The notes beneath the pieces were generated by a model. The model worked only from the letters and a program-made list of their open reading frames with translations, was not told the origin of the DNA and searched no databases. The position numbers and the translations under genes were made by a program. Below are positions 52,371 to 60,577 of a DNA stretch of 64,000 nt, piece after piece. How positions within the stretch are numbered: the stretch's first letter is position 1; every line of letters starts with the position of its first letter. The stretch spans positions 35,304-99,303 of the forward strand of contig CAAGKF010000344.1 in assembly GCA_900770345.1 (NCBI GenBank). Reading direction: 5' to 3'. The stretch is from Lachnospiraceae bacterium. Lineage in GTDB: Bacteria > Bacillota > Clostridia > Lachnospirales > Lachnospiraceae.

Positions 52371-52401
52371 CGTATCTTTTGATACCGGTAGGAGATATGT
52401 A

Positions 52402-53661
52402 ATGAAATATGCGATTGTTGGATTTGGTACGGCCGGCTATCACGCGGTTGAAGCCATTCGCAAATTTGATCAGACGGGGACGATTGATGTATATGGCAGT
52501 ACGGGAAGAGCGCCGTACAATCCCATGCTGACCACATATTATATATATGGAAAACTAAACCATGACGGGCTTTATCCTTTTGGGGATCTGGAATCTGTCA
52601 GAAAGCGGTTTGCGTTCAATTTTTATGAAGAAACGGTGGAGCATGTATCGGCATCTGAACGAACAGTAAAAACTGCCTGTGGAACAAAAGCTTACGACAG
52701 GATCCTGATTGCAACAGGAGCAACGGCATTTGCACCTCCGGTGCGGGGGCTTGCGCCGGAGGATACATTTCTTATGCGCACGGTTGAGGATGCGGAACGT
52801 CTGAAAGAGCGGCTGGAGACAACGAAAGTGAAGCATGCTATTGTGGTAGGGGCTTCCATGGCGGGGATCAAGGTTGTGGAGGTACTGAGAAAGTATGGAA
52901 CGGATACCTTTCTTGCGGATCTGGCGCCTGGAATTTTCTCTCTTGCAGCCTACCCGGATGTGGCGCAGGTGATTGAGAAACGGGTTGAGAAAAAGGGAGT
53001 TCATCTGTGTTTCGGAACGACCATCGATCATATGGAGGAGAAAAGCGGGCAGAAGACAGCTGTTATGACGAATGGTTCTGAAATTCCCGCGGATTTGGTT
53101 GTACTATGTATCGGTACGCGTGCTGCAGTAAGCGTCGTAAGGGATGAGGTTGCAATTAACCGTGGGATTGTGGTAAATGAAAAAATGGAGACCTCCGCAC
53201 CCGGAATTTATGCGGCGGGAGACTGCTGTGAAGGCAACAATCTGGAGAGCGGTCAGACTCAGATCATCGGTCTGTGGGCCAATGCCAATCACCAGGGAAT
53301 GACAGCAGGCGCCAATATGGCCGGTGGGAATGAAAGCTTTTGTGGAAATATTCTTCACAATATTACACATTTTATGGATATGGATTTCATTGGTTTCGGA
53401 GATAACAGAATTGCCGGAGAAGTCATGGAGTACGGCAGAACGGATGAAGGATTATATATCCGTCTGGTTTGGCAGGACGGAAGGATCGCGGGTGCTAATA
53501 TTCTGGATAATTACCGGATCAGCGGAATTATCAAAAATTATATGCTGAGGCTGTTTGCGGGAGAGCAGGGACTGCTTCCGGATTATCAGCGGTGTATGCT
53601 GATGAAGGCCGGCCTGTCCCCGGAATTTATAGACCGGGTTGAGGAGAAAGTAAATGGATAG
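52402..53661 (+). CDS. FAD/NAD(P)-dependent oxidoreductase
   Basis: Pyridine-nucleotide-disulfide-reductase-fold flavoprotein of 419 residues. FAD site 'IVGFGTAGYHAVEAI' at the N-terminus, NAD(P) site 'AIVVGASMAGIKVVEVL' near residue 155, and 'APGIYAAGDCCEG' near 270. The position that holds the redox Cys in CoA-disulfide reductases reads 'YNPMLTTYYIYGKL' without Cys, so it is more like an NADH:rubredoxin or ferredoxin reductase. Its end overlaps the molybdoenzyme gene by eight bases; it probably supplies electrons to that enzyme. AGGAG precedes the ATG at 52402. Confidence 0.9.
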   Translation: MKYAIVGFGTAGYHAVEAIRKFDQTGTIDVYGSTGRAPYNPMLTTYYIYGKLNHDGLYPFGDLESVRKRFAFNFYEETVEHVSASERTVKTACGTKAYDRILIATGATAFAPPVRGLAPEDTFLMRTVEDAERLKERLETTKVKHAIVVGASMAGIKVVEVLRKYGTDTFLADLAPGIFSLAAYPDVAQVIEKRVEKKGVHLCFGTTIDHMEEKSGQKTAVMTNGSEIPADLVVLCIGTRAAVSVVRDEVAINRGIVVNEKMETSAPGIYAAGDCCEGNNLESGQTQIIGLWANANHQGMTAGANMAGGNESFCGNILHNITHFMDMDFIGFGDNRIAGEVMEYGRTDEGLYIRLVWQDGRIAGANILDNYRISGIIKNYMLRLFAGEQGLLPDYQRCMLMKAGLSPEFIDRVEEKVNG

Positions 53662-55828
53662 AATCGATAAATTGATAAAAGCTAAAATACCTTGTCCTGA
53701 GACAGGAATTGAGATTAAACATACGGTTTGTGCGATCTGCAGCCCGGCAAATAACTGCGGAGTAAACGCCTATGTAAAGGACGGAAAGCTTCTGAAGGTG
53801 GAGGGAACGGATGAACATCCCAAAAACAGAGGATGTCTCTGTACCAAGGGTCTTTCAAACCGGGAATTTATTTATCGGAAGGACCGCATTCTTACTCCTC
53901 TGCGCCGGACCGGAAACCGGGGAGAAGGAAAATTTGAGCCGATATCCTGGGAAAACGCTTACAGGGAAGTTTCTGAAAAACTGCTTGCCATTCGCAGGGA
54001 AGACGGGGCGGATGCTGTTGCTTTTTTTGGCGGTTATAATAAATGGTATCGTCCATGGCTCCGCAGATTTGCTCATTCCTTCGGCACATTAAATTACGGA
54101 ACAGAATCAAGCACCTGCATGACAGCAGGCTGGATGGCCTGGAAGATAGCTGCGGGGCAGCTGGCAGGACCGGATATGAAAAACTGCGATCTGTATCTGG
54201 GATGGGCATTTAATGCTTATTATTCTGGCTATCTGAAGGGAAAAGCGGCAGAAGCCAGAAAAGCAGCGGGAGCCAGATTTATTGTGATTGATCCCAGAAT
54301 CACCCCCACGGTGGAAAAGCTTGCGGATCTGCATTTAAGACCTTATCCGGGAACGGACGGAGCGCTGGCTCTCTGTATGGGAAATGTTTTGATTGAAAAA
54401 GGGTGGATCGACCGGGAATTTATTGAAAAATACGTATATGGGTTTGAGGAATACGCACAGTATGTGAAACAGTTCAATGAAAGCAATATTGAGAAGCTGA
54501 CCGGTGTACCGTATTCTCAGGTATTTGAGGCGTGCCGGATGATACATGAGAGCAGGTCGATGGCGATCAATGAAAACAGTGCTCCTATCCCTCATCATAA
54601 AAACGGTCTGCAGAATTATCGTGCGATTATGGCTTTGTCGGCTCTTACCGGAAATTTTGACCGCCGGGGTGGACAGCTTCCTACTCATCATACCTTTACT
54701 CATCAGGTGTCCGGGTTTACGACCCGGGAAGAAGAGTGGATGGATGCCACGGAACCTGAGAATGCGGCGCTTCCTGTAGGAGCAGAGAGATTCCCGTTGT
54801 GGTTTCATACAGAACGGGAGATGCAGGCCGTAGATCTGTCAAGACAGATTCTGGAGGGAACACCTTATCCGGTAAAAGCGCTGTTTGCCATGGGAATGAA
54901 TTTCCGTATGCTTCCGGAAGATCAGCACATGCAGGAAGCTATCCGAAAACTTGATTTTTTTGTGGATGCGGATCTGTTCATGACAGATACGGCGCGCATG
55001 GCGGATATTGTACTTCCTGTATGTTCCTCCTTTGAGAGAGGTGAGTTTATGACCTACGGCGGCGGTTATGCCTGGTTCACAAAGCCGGCTGTTGACCGCG
55101 TGGGAGAAAGCAGATCAGACGTGGAAATTCTCTGTGATCTAAGCAAAGTTATGAAACTGGGGGATGCGCAGCTGGAGGCAGGATATGAGGCCAACATTGA
55201 TTATATGATCAGGGATTTGGATATTACGGTGAAGCAGCTGAAGGAATATGATCTTCCCGTGCGGCTCCCGGGCATTCAGCGCTATGAACCTGGAACACGG
55301 CTGGAAGAGGGCTTAAATACACCAACGGGAAAATTTGAGCTGTATTCACAGCTGATCGCTTCCCATCCGGAATGGCATTTGGATCCGCTGCCTACATACT
55401 GTGATCCAATGGATGATGCAGATCCGGAAGAATATCCCTTTGTACTGTGCTCCGGCGGAAGACTTCCAAATGCCATTCATTCCAGACTGCATAAGGTTCC
55501 CTGGGTCAGAAGCCTGCGGCCGGATCCGGCTGCGGATATTTCAGCAGAGGATGCAAAACGCCTTGGAGTAAAGGAAGGAGATGACATACAGCTTTATACG
55601 GAAAGAGGGTCCATCTGTGTAAAGGCCCATCCCAGCGCCAGGATTCCGAAAGGGGTCATTTTCTTTTATCATGGATATTCAGAAGCAGATGTGAACAGTC
55701 TGATGTCAAGGAAGCATGTAGATCCTTATTCCGGGTTTCCTGCATATAATTCAACAAGGTGTGGTGTGAAAAAGCAAAAAGTTATGGAAATAGCATCGGA
55801 AACAGCGGCGGAAGGGAGGCAGCAATGA
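53654..55828 (+). CDS. Molybdopterin oxidoreductase of the DMSO reductase family, cytoplasmic
   Basis: Large molybdo- or tungstoenzyme of 724 residues. An N-terminal [4Fe-4S] site uses Cys 26, 29, 35 and 61 (CX2CX5CX25C, an unusual spacing). The molybdopterin core follows, with 'YGTESSTCMTAGW' near 148-160 where Cys 155 could ligate Mo. Cofactor-binding segments include 'FIVIDPRITPTVEKLADLHL' and the C-terminal 'CSGGRLPNAIHSR'. There is no twin-arginine signal, so it acts in the cytoplasm. It overlaps the flavoprotein gene and the ferredoxin gene. Sulfoxide reduction and catechol- or phenol-type dehydroxylation are possible reactions; the substrate is unknown. Confidence 0.9.
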   Translation: MDRIDKLIKAKIPCPETGIEIKHTVCAICSPANNCGVNAYVKDGKLLKVEGTDEHPKNRGCLCTKGLSNREFIYRKDRILTPLRRTGNRGEGKFEPISWENAYREVSEKLLAIRREDGADAVAFFGGYNKWYRPWLRRFAHSFGTLNYGTESSTCMTAGWMAWKIAAGQLAGPDMKNCDLYLGWAFNAYYSGYLKGKAAEARKAAGARFIVIDPRITPTVEKLADLHLRPYPGTDGALALCMGNVLIEKGWIDREFIEKYVYGFEEYAQYVKQFNESNIEKLTGVPYSQVFEACRMIHESRSMAINENSAPIPHHKNGLQNYRAIMALSALTGNFDRRGGQLPTHHTFTHQVSGFTTREEEWMDATEPENAALPVGAERFPLWFHTEREMQAVDLSRQILEGTPYPVKALFAMGMNFRMLPEDQHMQEAIRKLDFFVDADLFMTDTARMADIVLPVCSSFERGEFMTYGGGYAWFTKPAVDRVGESRSDVEILCDLSKVMKLGDAQLEAGYEANIDYMIRDLDITVKQLKEYDLPVRLPGIQRYEPGTRLEEGLNTPTGKFELYSQLIASHPEWHLDPLPTYCDPMDDADPEEYPFVLCSGGRLPNAIHSRLHKVPWVRSLRPDPAADISAEDAKRLGVKEGDDIQLYTERGSICVKAHPSARIPKGVIFFYHGYSEADVNSLMSRKHVDPYSGFPAYNSTRCGVKKQKVMEIASETAAEGRQQ

Positions 55829-56346
55829 AGAAATATGCCATTGATCTGGATATGAGCAAATGTATTTCCTGCGGCGCCTGTGCCATTGCCTGTATGGATC
55901 AGAATGACATTGATGTGGAAGAAGGGCAGAAGCCTTTTCGGAATGTATTCAATATAGAAAAAAAAGAGAAGGGAGAGATCCGGTTCGGGCATCTCTCTTT
56001 GGCCTGCATGCACTGTGAGAATGCGCCCTGTATTACAGGCTGTCCCAGTACATGTATCCGAAAAGATCCGGAGACAAATTTCACAGTTTTCGATACTGCA
56101 AACTGTATCGGCTGCCACAGCTGTGCCATGGCCTGCCCCTTTGGCGTTCCCAATTTTGGAAAGGATGGGAAAATGGTCAAATGTGACGGGTGTTATGTAC
56201 GGGTGCATTGCGGTATGCTGCCGGCCTGTGTGAAAGCGTGTCCCGTAGGTGCGCTTCAGCTGACAGAAATCGGAGAACCGGGCAAAATTCCGGAAAAGAA
56301 TTCGCTGAGAAAGGCTAGCCTTGGTATGCTGGAAAAGCATGTGTAA
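55825..56346 (+). CDS. Four-cluster 4Fe-4S ferredoxin subunit
   Basis: Electron-transfer subunit of 173 residues, DmsB/NrfC-like. Four cluster-binding groups are visible: 'CISCGACAIAC', 'CMHCENAPCITGC', 'CIGCHSCAMAC' and 'CDGCYVRVHCGMLPACVKAC'. Its ATG overlaps the TGA of the molybdoenzyme gene (ATGA) and GGAGG precedes it, so the two subunits are made together. It presumably links the flavoprotein encoded two genes upstream to the molybdenum centre. Confidence 0.95.
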   Translation: MKKYAIDLDMSKCISCGACAIACMDQNDIDVEEGQKPFRNVFNIEKKEKGEIRFGHLSLACMHCENAPCITGCPSTCIRKDPETNFTVFDTANCIGCHSCAMACPFGVPNFGKDGKMVKCDGCYVRVHCGMLPACVKACPVGALQLTEIGEPGKIPEKNSLRKASLGMLEKHV

Positions 56347-56368
56347 ATATCGGAGAGAATGAAAAGAG

Positions 56369-56421
56369 AGCATAGCAGATATTGGGTTCAAAAGCCCTGA
56401 TTTCTGCTATGCTTATTTTTA
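56369..56421 (+). terminator. Intrinsic terminator after the molybdoenzyme operon
   Basis: AGCATAGCAGA (56369-56379) pairs perfectly with TCTGCTATGCT (56403-56413); the loop can hold a GGG/CCC inner pairing; TATTTTTAT follows. Confidence 0.8.
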
Positions 56422-56489
56422 TGGCTGCATTCTGTTTCTGGCATTTGTTGGATATCCGGTGGCTGCTGCGGTTTTGTAGGAAAATTTTC

Positions 56490-57410
56490 TTAATTTAGAA
56501 ATCTTCCCTGCCGCTGTTTCTCCGGTCTGTAATCCGGGCGCTTGTCTTTTCGCCGTATATCCCAAAGGATCCGGCCATAGCATGTATCTGAAACTTCTGT
56601 AACCCGCTCTTCATTGTCCATATGCCCCAGGAGCCAGCTTTTGATCCGTTCCTGATTATCTCTGGTACATTCGTTTGGGGGAAGCAGATGTTCCATAAGA
56701 AGAAAAGCATAGTCATCATCGGGACAGATACGGCGTTCCATGTGCCGGTCGTAGTAGGTGACTTCCGGATAGTATCCCATCAGAAACAGGATATTAAACA
56801 GCGAATAAAACCATCGGCCATTCCAGCGGTCGGGAGGCTCTTTATCAAACAGCTCCCGCATAATGCGTCTTTCCAGTTGGTTATCACTGGAAATATGAGT
56901 GATATTGCAGCAGTAGGCACGGCTCATGGCCATAGATTTTTCAAGGCTGTCCATTCCGTGGACTGCAGGCGTCAGTGAACTGAATACCAGATCAAAGGCT
57001 CTGACCAGCCCTTCCTTTTCCGGATCCAATTTCTGAAAATCACAGACACGCAGAGTTACGTTATTCTGCCCTGTCTTTTTGGCATATTCCATGCCATAGC
57101 GAACCATTTTTTCCGATATATCAAAGCCGGTAACCCAATGTGCCGTTTTTGCAAAGGCAGTCGCGAAACGGCCGGGACCGCAGCCGATATCTGCCACATC
57201 CTGTTCGGATGTCAGAAGGCCGCGGCTGCGAAGATAATCTACGGTGGCCTGAACACGTTCGCTTGTCTGACCTTTTGTTCCCGTTTTCCGTTCCTTTTCC
57301 CAGGATGCAGCTCTCTGATTCCACTTTCCGGCAGAGTAATCCGGCGTATTGGCAGAATTTGACTCCTGCAGGGCAATAAAATACTGAAGATCAGACACGT
57401 CATATTTCAT
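56490..57410 (-). CDS. Class I SAM-dependent methyltransferase
   Basis: Cytoplasmic methyltransferase of 306 residues. SAM motif I is 'VADIGCGPGRFATAFAK' near residue 72; motif II region 'VTGFDISEKMVRYGMEYA' and 'RVCDFQKLD' follow. The N-terminal 'WNQRAASWEKER' fits a small-molecule methyltransferase. The substrate is unknown. It lies convergent with the molybdoenzyme operon and divergent from the LeuC-like gene, with about 170 bases between the latter two. Confidence 0.88.
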   Translation of the reverse strand: MKYDVSDLQYFIALQESNSANTPDYSAGKWNQRAASWEKERKTGTKGQTSERVQATVDYLRSRGLLTSEQDVADIGCGPGRFATAFAKTAHWVTGFDISEKMVRYGMEYAKKTGQNNVTLRVCDFQKLDPEKEGLVRAFDLVFSSLTPAVHGMDSLEKSMAMSRAYCCNITHISSDNQLERRIMRELFDKEPPDRWNGRWFYSLFNILFLMGYYPEVTYYDRHMERRICPDDDYAFLLMEHLLPPNECTRDNQERIKSWLLGHMDNEERVTEVSDTCYGRILWDIRRKDKRPDYRPEKQRQGRFLN

Positions 57411-57479
57411 AAAATTCAGTCTCCTTATAAAGTCTGAAGATATTCAACCATTAGAACAGTATATCATAACGAAAGAAGC

Positions 57480-57494
57480 ATAGGCAATGCCTAT
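57480..57494. promoter_or_regulatory. LysR-type operator candidate before the LeuC-like gene
   Basis: ATAGGCA-A-TGCCTAT is a perfect 15-base palindrome. A promoter candidate lies downstream (TTGTAC 57515-57520, TATACA 57537-57542, spacer 16; start near 57550), which places the palindrome around -63, the usual LysR recognition position. The LysR gene at 59528 in the same cluster is the likely binder. Confidence 0.5.
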
Positions 57495-57584
57495 TGTTAA
57501 ATAGAAATCCTGTATTGTACATATGTGTGTTTTTTTTATACAATATAATTATTATAAACTGACAAGAAGGAGGGAATAACTTAA

Positions 57585-58844
57585 ATGAGTATGACAATTT
57601 CTCAGCAGATTATAGCAGAACACTGCGGAAAACACAGCATTGAAGCAGGAGAATTGATAGAAGCTCCGGTGGATCTGATTCTTGGAAATGATCTGACGGC
57701 TCCGGTGGCGATCCACGAGTTTGAAAAAATTGAAAATGCGAAGGTTCAGAATCCGGATAAAGTTGTAATTGTTATGGATCATTTTACACCGAATAAAGAT
57801 GTGAAATCCGCGGAACAATGCTGTGTCTGCAGAAATTTCGCAAAGAAACAGGGAATTAAAGCCCTGTATGATGTGGGAAAGGTTGGAATCGAGCATGTGC
57901 TCCTGCCGGAGCAGGGATTTATTAATAGCGGGGATCTGGTTATAGGAGCCGATTCTCATACCTGTACATATGGTGCGCTCGGCGCATTTGCAACGGGAAT
58001 CGGAAGTACAGATATGGCAGCCGCCATGTTAAGAGGAAAGCTCTGGTTCCAGGTTCCCCGGGGAATTAAGATCGTTTTTCAGGGAAAAAAGAAAAAGTGG
58101 GTTTCAGGAAAGGACATCATTCTTTATATTCTGAGAAAGATCGGAACAAACGGTGCAGACTATCGTTCTCTGGAATTTACGGGAGATATTCATGAGCTGA
58201 CTATGGATGACAGGCTGACTATCTGCAATATGGCTGTTGAAGCCGGCGCTAAAAATGGTATTTTCCCGGTGGATCAGATTACAGCGGAATACCTGCAGGC
58301 GGCAGGCGCCGAATGCAGGAAAGTTTATGAAGAGGCTCCGGATGAAGCATATGAAAAAATTATTCCTATAGATCTGGAGGAGATCGAACCGATCGTTGCT
58401 TTTCCGTCATCTCCGGATCAGGGACGCTTTTTCAGTGAATTTGGGGATATCTATCTGGATCAGATCGTGATCGGTTCCTGTACCAACGGGAGACTTTCGG
58501 ATCTGGAACAGGCAGCAGATATTCTGCGAGGAAGAAAGGTTGCAGACGGTGTTCGCGTAATTATAATTCCGGCCACTGTCCGGATTTTGCAGGAGGCAAT
58601 CAAAAAAGGCTATATTGCAGAATTCATAGAGGCCGGCTGTGCCGTAATGACTCCCTGCTGCGGTCCGTGTATCGGCGGTGGAATGGGTATACTGGCAAAA
58701 GGGGAAAGAGCCCTTATTACAACGAACCGCAATTTCCGGGGAAGAATGGGTCACGTGGAATCTGAGCTGTATCTGTGCAGTCCGGCTGTAGCGGCAGCCA
58801 GCGCTGTTACAGGAAAAATTACACATCCGGAGGAGATCATATGA
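57585..58844 (+). CDS. Aconitase-family dehydratase, large subunit (LeuC-like)
   Basis: Large subunit (419 residues) of a two-subunit [4Fe-4S] hydro-lyase in the isopropylmalate/homoaconitate/dimethylmalate group. Cluster Cys are in 'IGSCTNGRLSDLEQ' and 'PCCGPCIGGGMG'; 'GADSHTCTYGALGAFATGIGSTDMA' is the conserved N-terminal block. AGGAGGG precedes the ATG. It is followed by its small subunit (ATGA overlap), a LysR gene, an aconitase and a citrate-type transporter, without other leucine genes, so leucine synthesis is not the obvious role. Confidence 0.93.
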   Translation: MSMTISQQIIAEHCGKHSIEAGELIEAPVDLILGNDLTAPVAIHEFEKIENAKVQNPDKVVIVMDHFTPNKDVKSAEQCCVCRNFAKKQGIKALYDVGKVGIEHVLLPEQGFINSGDLVIGADSHTCTYGALGAFATGIGSTDMAAAMLRGKLWFQVPRGIKIVFQGKKKKWVSGKDIILYILRKIGTNGADYRSLEFTGDIHELTMDDRLTICNMAVEAGAKNGIFPVDQITAEYLQAAGAECRKVYEEAPDEAYEKIIPIDLEEIEPIVAFPSSPDQGRFFSEFGDIYLDQIVIGSCTNGRLSDLEQAADILRGRKVADGVRVIIIPATVRILQEAIKKGYIAEFIEAGCAVMTPCCGPCIGGGMGILAKGERALITTNRNFRGRMGHVESELYLCSPAVAAASAVTGKITHPEEII

Positions 58845-59350
58845 TATTGACAGGAAATGCAAGAATTGTTGGCGATAATCTGGATACTGATCAAATGTAT
58901 CCTTCGCGGTATACAAGTACTTCTGATACGGAAGAAATGGCAAAGCACTGCATGGAAGATTATGATAAGGATTTCATAAAAAGGATGAACAGCGGCGATA
59001 TGATTGTTGCCGGCTGGAATTTCGGATGCGGTTCATCAAGGGAACATGCGCCGAAGTCTGTAAAGGCAGTTGGTTTTTCCTGCGTGATAGCGAAAAGCTT
59101 TTCCAGGATTTTTTATCGCAATTCCATCAATATCGGCCTGCCCGTATTGGTTTGTCCGGAGGCTGTGGATGACTGCCTGGAGGGCGATCAGATGGAAGTG
59201 GATCTGGAACAGGGAAGTATTGTAAATACCCGGACAGGAAAGAAATATTCTGTACCTCCGTTTCCGCCGTTTTTACAGGATGTTATGGTAAATGGCGGAC
59301 TGATCAGATGGATAGAAAAAGAGATGAAGGAGAGCAGTAAAAACAAATAG
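58841..59350 (+). CDS. Aconitase-family dehydratase, small subunit (LeuD-like)
   Basis: Swivelling-domain subunit (169 residues) paired with the LeuC-like subunit, whose stop codon it overlaps by four bases. Motifs: 'GDNLDTDQMYPSRYTSTSD' at the N-terminus, 'GWNFGCGSSREHAPKSVKA', and 'SFSRIFYRNSINIGLPV'. The substrate-selecting loop after YPSRY reads TST, where many isopropylmalate enzymes have a Leu-containing segment; this hints at a different substrate but cannot define it. Confidence 0.92.
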   Translation: MILTGNARIVGDNLDTDQMYPSRYTSTSDTEEMAKHCMEDYDKDFIKRMNSGDMIVAGWNFGCGSSREHAPKSVKAVGFSCVIAKSFSRIFYRNSINIGLPVLVCPEAVDDCLEGDQMEVDLEQGSIVNTRTGKKYSVPPFPPFLQDVMVNGGLIRWIEKEMKESSKNK

Positions 59351-59527
59351 TAAGAAAAAACAGGGCCGGAGAACTCCAAGAGTTTTCCGGTCTTTTTCTG
59401 CAAAAACAATGGTGACTATGGAAGCAATCTATAGGAGCAATTGCAAAAAAATATTTTACTTATTACGGAAAATCAGTTACACTTAACACTTAAAGAAACG
59501 TAAAAATATATGGCAGAGGGAACGGAT

Positions 59528-60457
59528 ATGGAATTACGGGAGTTTAACTATGTAAATATGGTGGCAGAATGCGGCAGCATAACAAAGGCGGCAGCGAAAC
59601 TTTTTATTACACAGCCGGCACTCAGTAATTATATAAATAAAGTGGAAGAAGAATTGGGGGCAAAATTGTTTGACCGTTCTTCCAATCCGCTGGTGCTGAC
59701 TTATGCGGGAGAACAGTACCTGAAACGTTCGCAGAAGATTATGAATCAGCTTGCAGACATGGAACGTGAAATGCGGGATATCACCGGACATATGACCGGA
59801 CGGATCCGCCTTGGATTTCCCAGTGAGCGGATTATCTATATGCTTCCTCTGATTCTTGGACCGTTTCAGAAACAATATCCCGGCATTCGTGTGGATGTGC
59901 TCACAGGACCGGGCAATCGCCTGATCGAGTATCTGCGTTCCGGAGATGTAGATTTCATTTTTTTGCCTACCTGGCATGAATTGAAGGATATTGTACAAGT
60001 AAATGTGTATCAGGAAGAGCTGGTGCTGGTGGCGCAGAAAGGATACCTGCAGGATAAAGATTTTATTGATCGGGACCTGAAGGTTATCAATTGGCGTGAG
60101 GCAGCGAAATATCCGTTGATTACGTTGAAAAAGGGGCATGCGCTGCGCGGCTGTGTGGAGGTCTTGTATAAGAGTGCCGGGGTAAAACCGAATATTTATC
60201 TGGAATCACACAGCAATATGCTTTCCTATCGTCTGGCCTCTCAGGGACTCGGAGTTGCTGTAATACCGGAGATTACCATGAAGAATGTTCAGGGTGTGCA
60301 GGAGGCGGAGGTATTTCATCTATCAGAAACTCCGGTGACCTGGGAGGTGTTTGCTTTGTATCGGGACGGATTTTATCTGGGAGAAGCAGAGAGGGCGCTG
60401 CTGGAGATCGCGCAGCGGGAATTGCAGGCCGGGACGGATGCACATCAGGATATATAA
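59528..60457 (+). CDS. LysR family regulator of the tricarboxylate cluster
   Basis: Regulator of 309 residues. HTH in 'CGSITKAAAKLFITQPALSNYINKVEEEL' (about residues 13-40), then a substrate-binding domain with 'GRIRLGFPSERIIYMLPLIL' and the C-terminal 'SQGLGVAVIPEIT'. GAGGG seven bases before favours the ATG at 59528 over the one at 59510. It is flanked by two aconitase-family units and a citrate-type transporter, and by analogy with CcpC of Bacillus may sense citrate; this is inference. Confidence 0.92.
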   Translation: MELREFNYVNMVAECGSITKAAAKLFITQPALSNYINKVEEELGAKLFDRSSNPLVLTYAGEQYLKRSQKIMNQLADMEREMRDITGHMTGRIRLGFPSERIIYMLPLILGPFQKQYPGIRVDVLTGPGNRLIEYLRSGDVDFIFLPTWHELKDIVQVNVYQEELVLVAQKGYLQDKDFIDRDLKVINWREAAKYPLITLKKGHALRGCVEVLYKSAGVKPNIYLESHSNMLSYRLASQGLGVAVIPEITMKNVQGVQEAEVFHLSETPVTWEVFALYRDGFYLGEAERALLEIAQRELQAGTDAHQDI

Positions 60458-60490
60458 AAATGGTTATGGACCTCATTCGCAAATAAGAAT

Positions 60491-60520
60491 TTTACGTACA
60501 TAAGGATATCATCCTATAAT
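60491..60520 (+). promoter_or_regulatory. Promoter of the aconitase gene
   Basis: TTTACG (60491-60496) and a perfect TATAAT (60515-60520) are 18 bases apart; expected start near 60527. It overlaps the first arm of the terminator at 60508. Confidence 0.6.
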
Positions 60521-60553
60521 TGTCTCAGAAAGGCAAGGATAGGATGATTTTTT
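60508..60553 (+). terminator. Terminator of the LysR gene, overlapping the aconitase promoter
   Basis: ATCATCCTAT (60508-60517) pairs perfectly with ATAGGATGAT (60539-60548), loop 21 bases, T-run to 60553. Transcripts from the LysR gene would form it; transcripts starting near 60527 lack the first arm and would escape. Confidence 0.65.
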
Positions 60554-60577
60554 AGTTCAGAAAAAGAGGAGGAAACT

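Noticed and set aside
57585..59350. Firm leuC/leuD gene symbols
   Set aside because: No other leucine genes are near, the context is tricarboxylate transport, and the small-subunit loop differs, so only family-level names are given.
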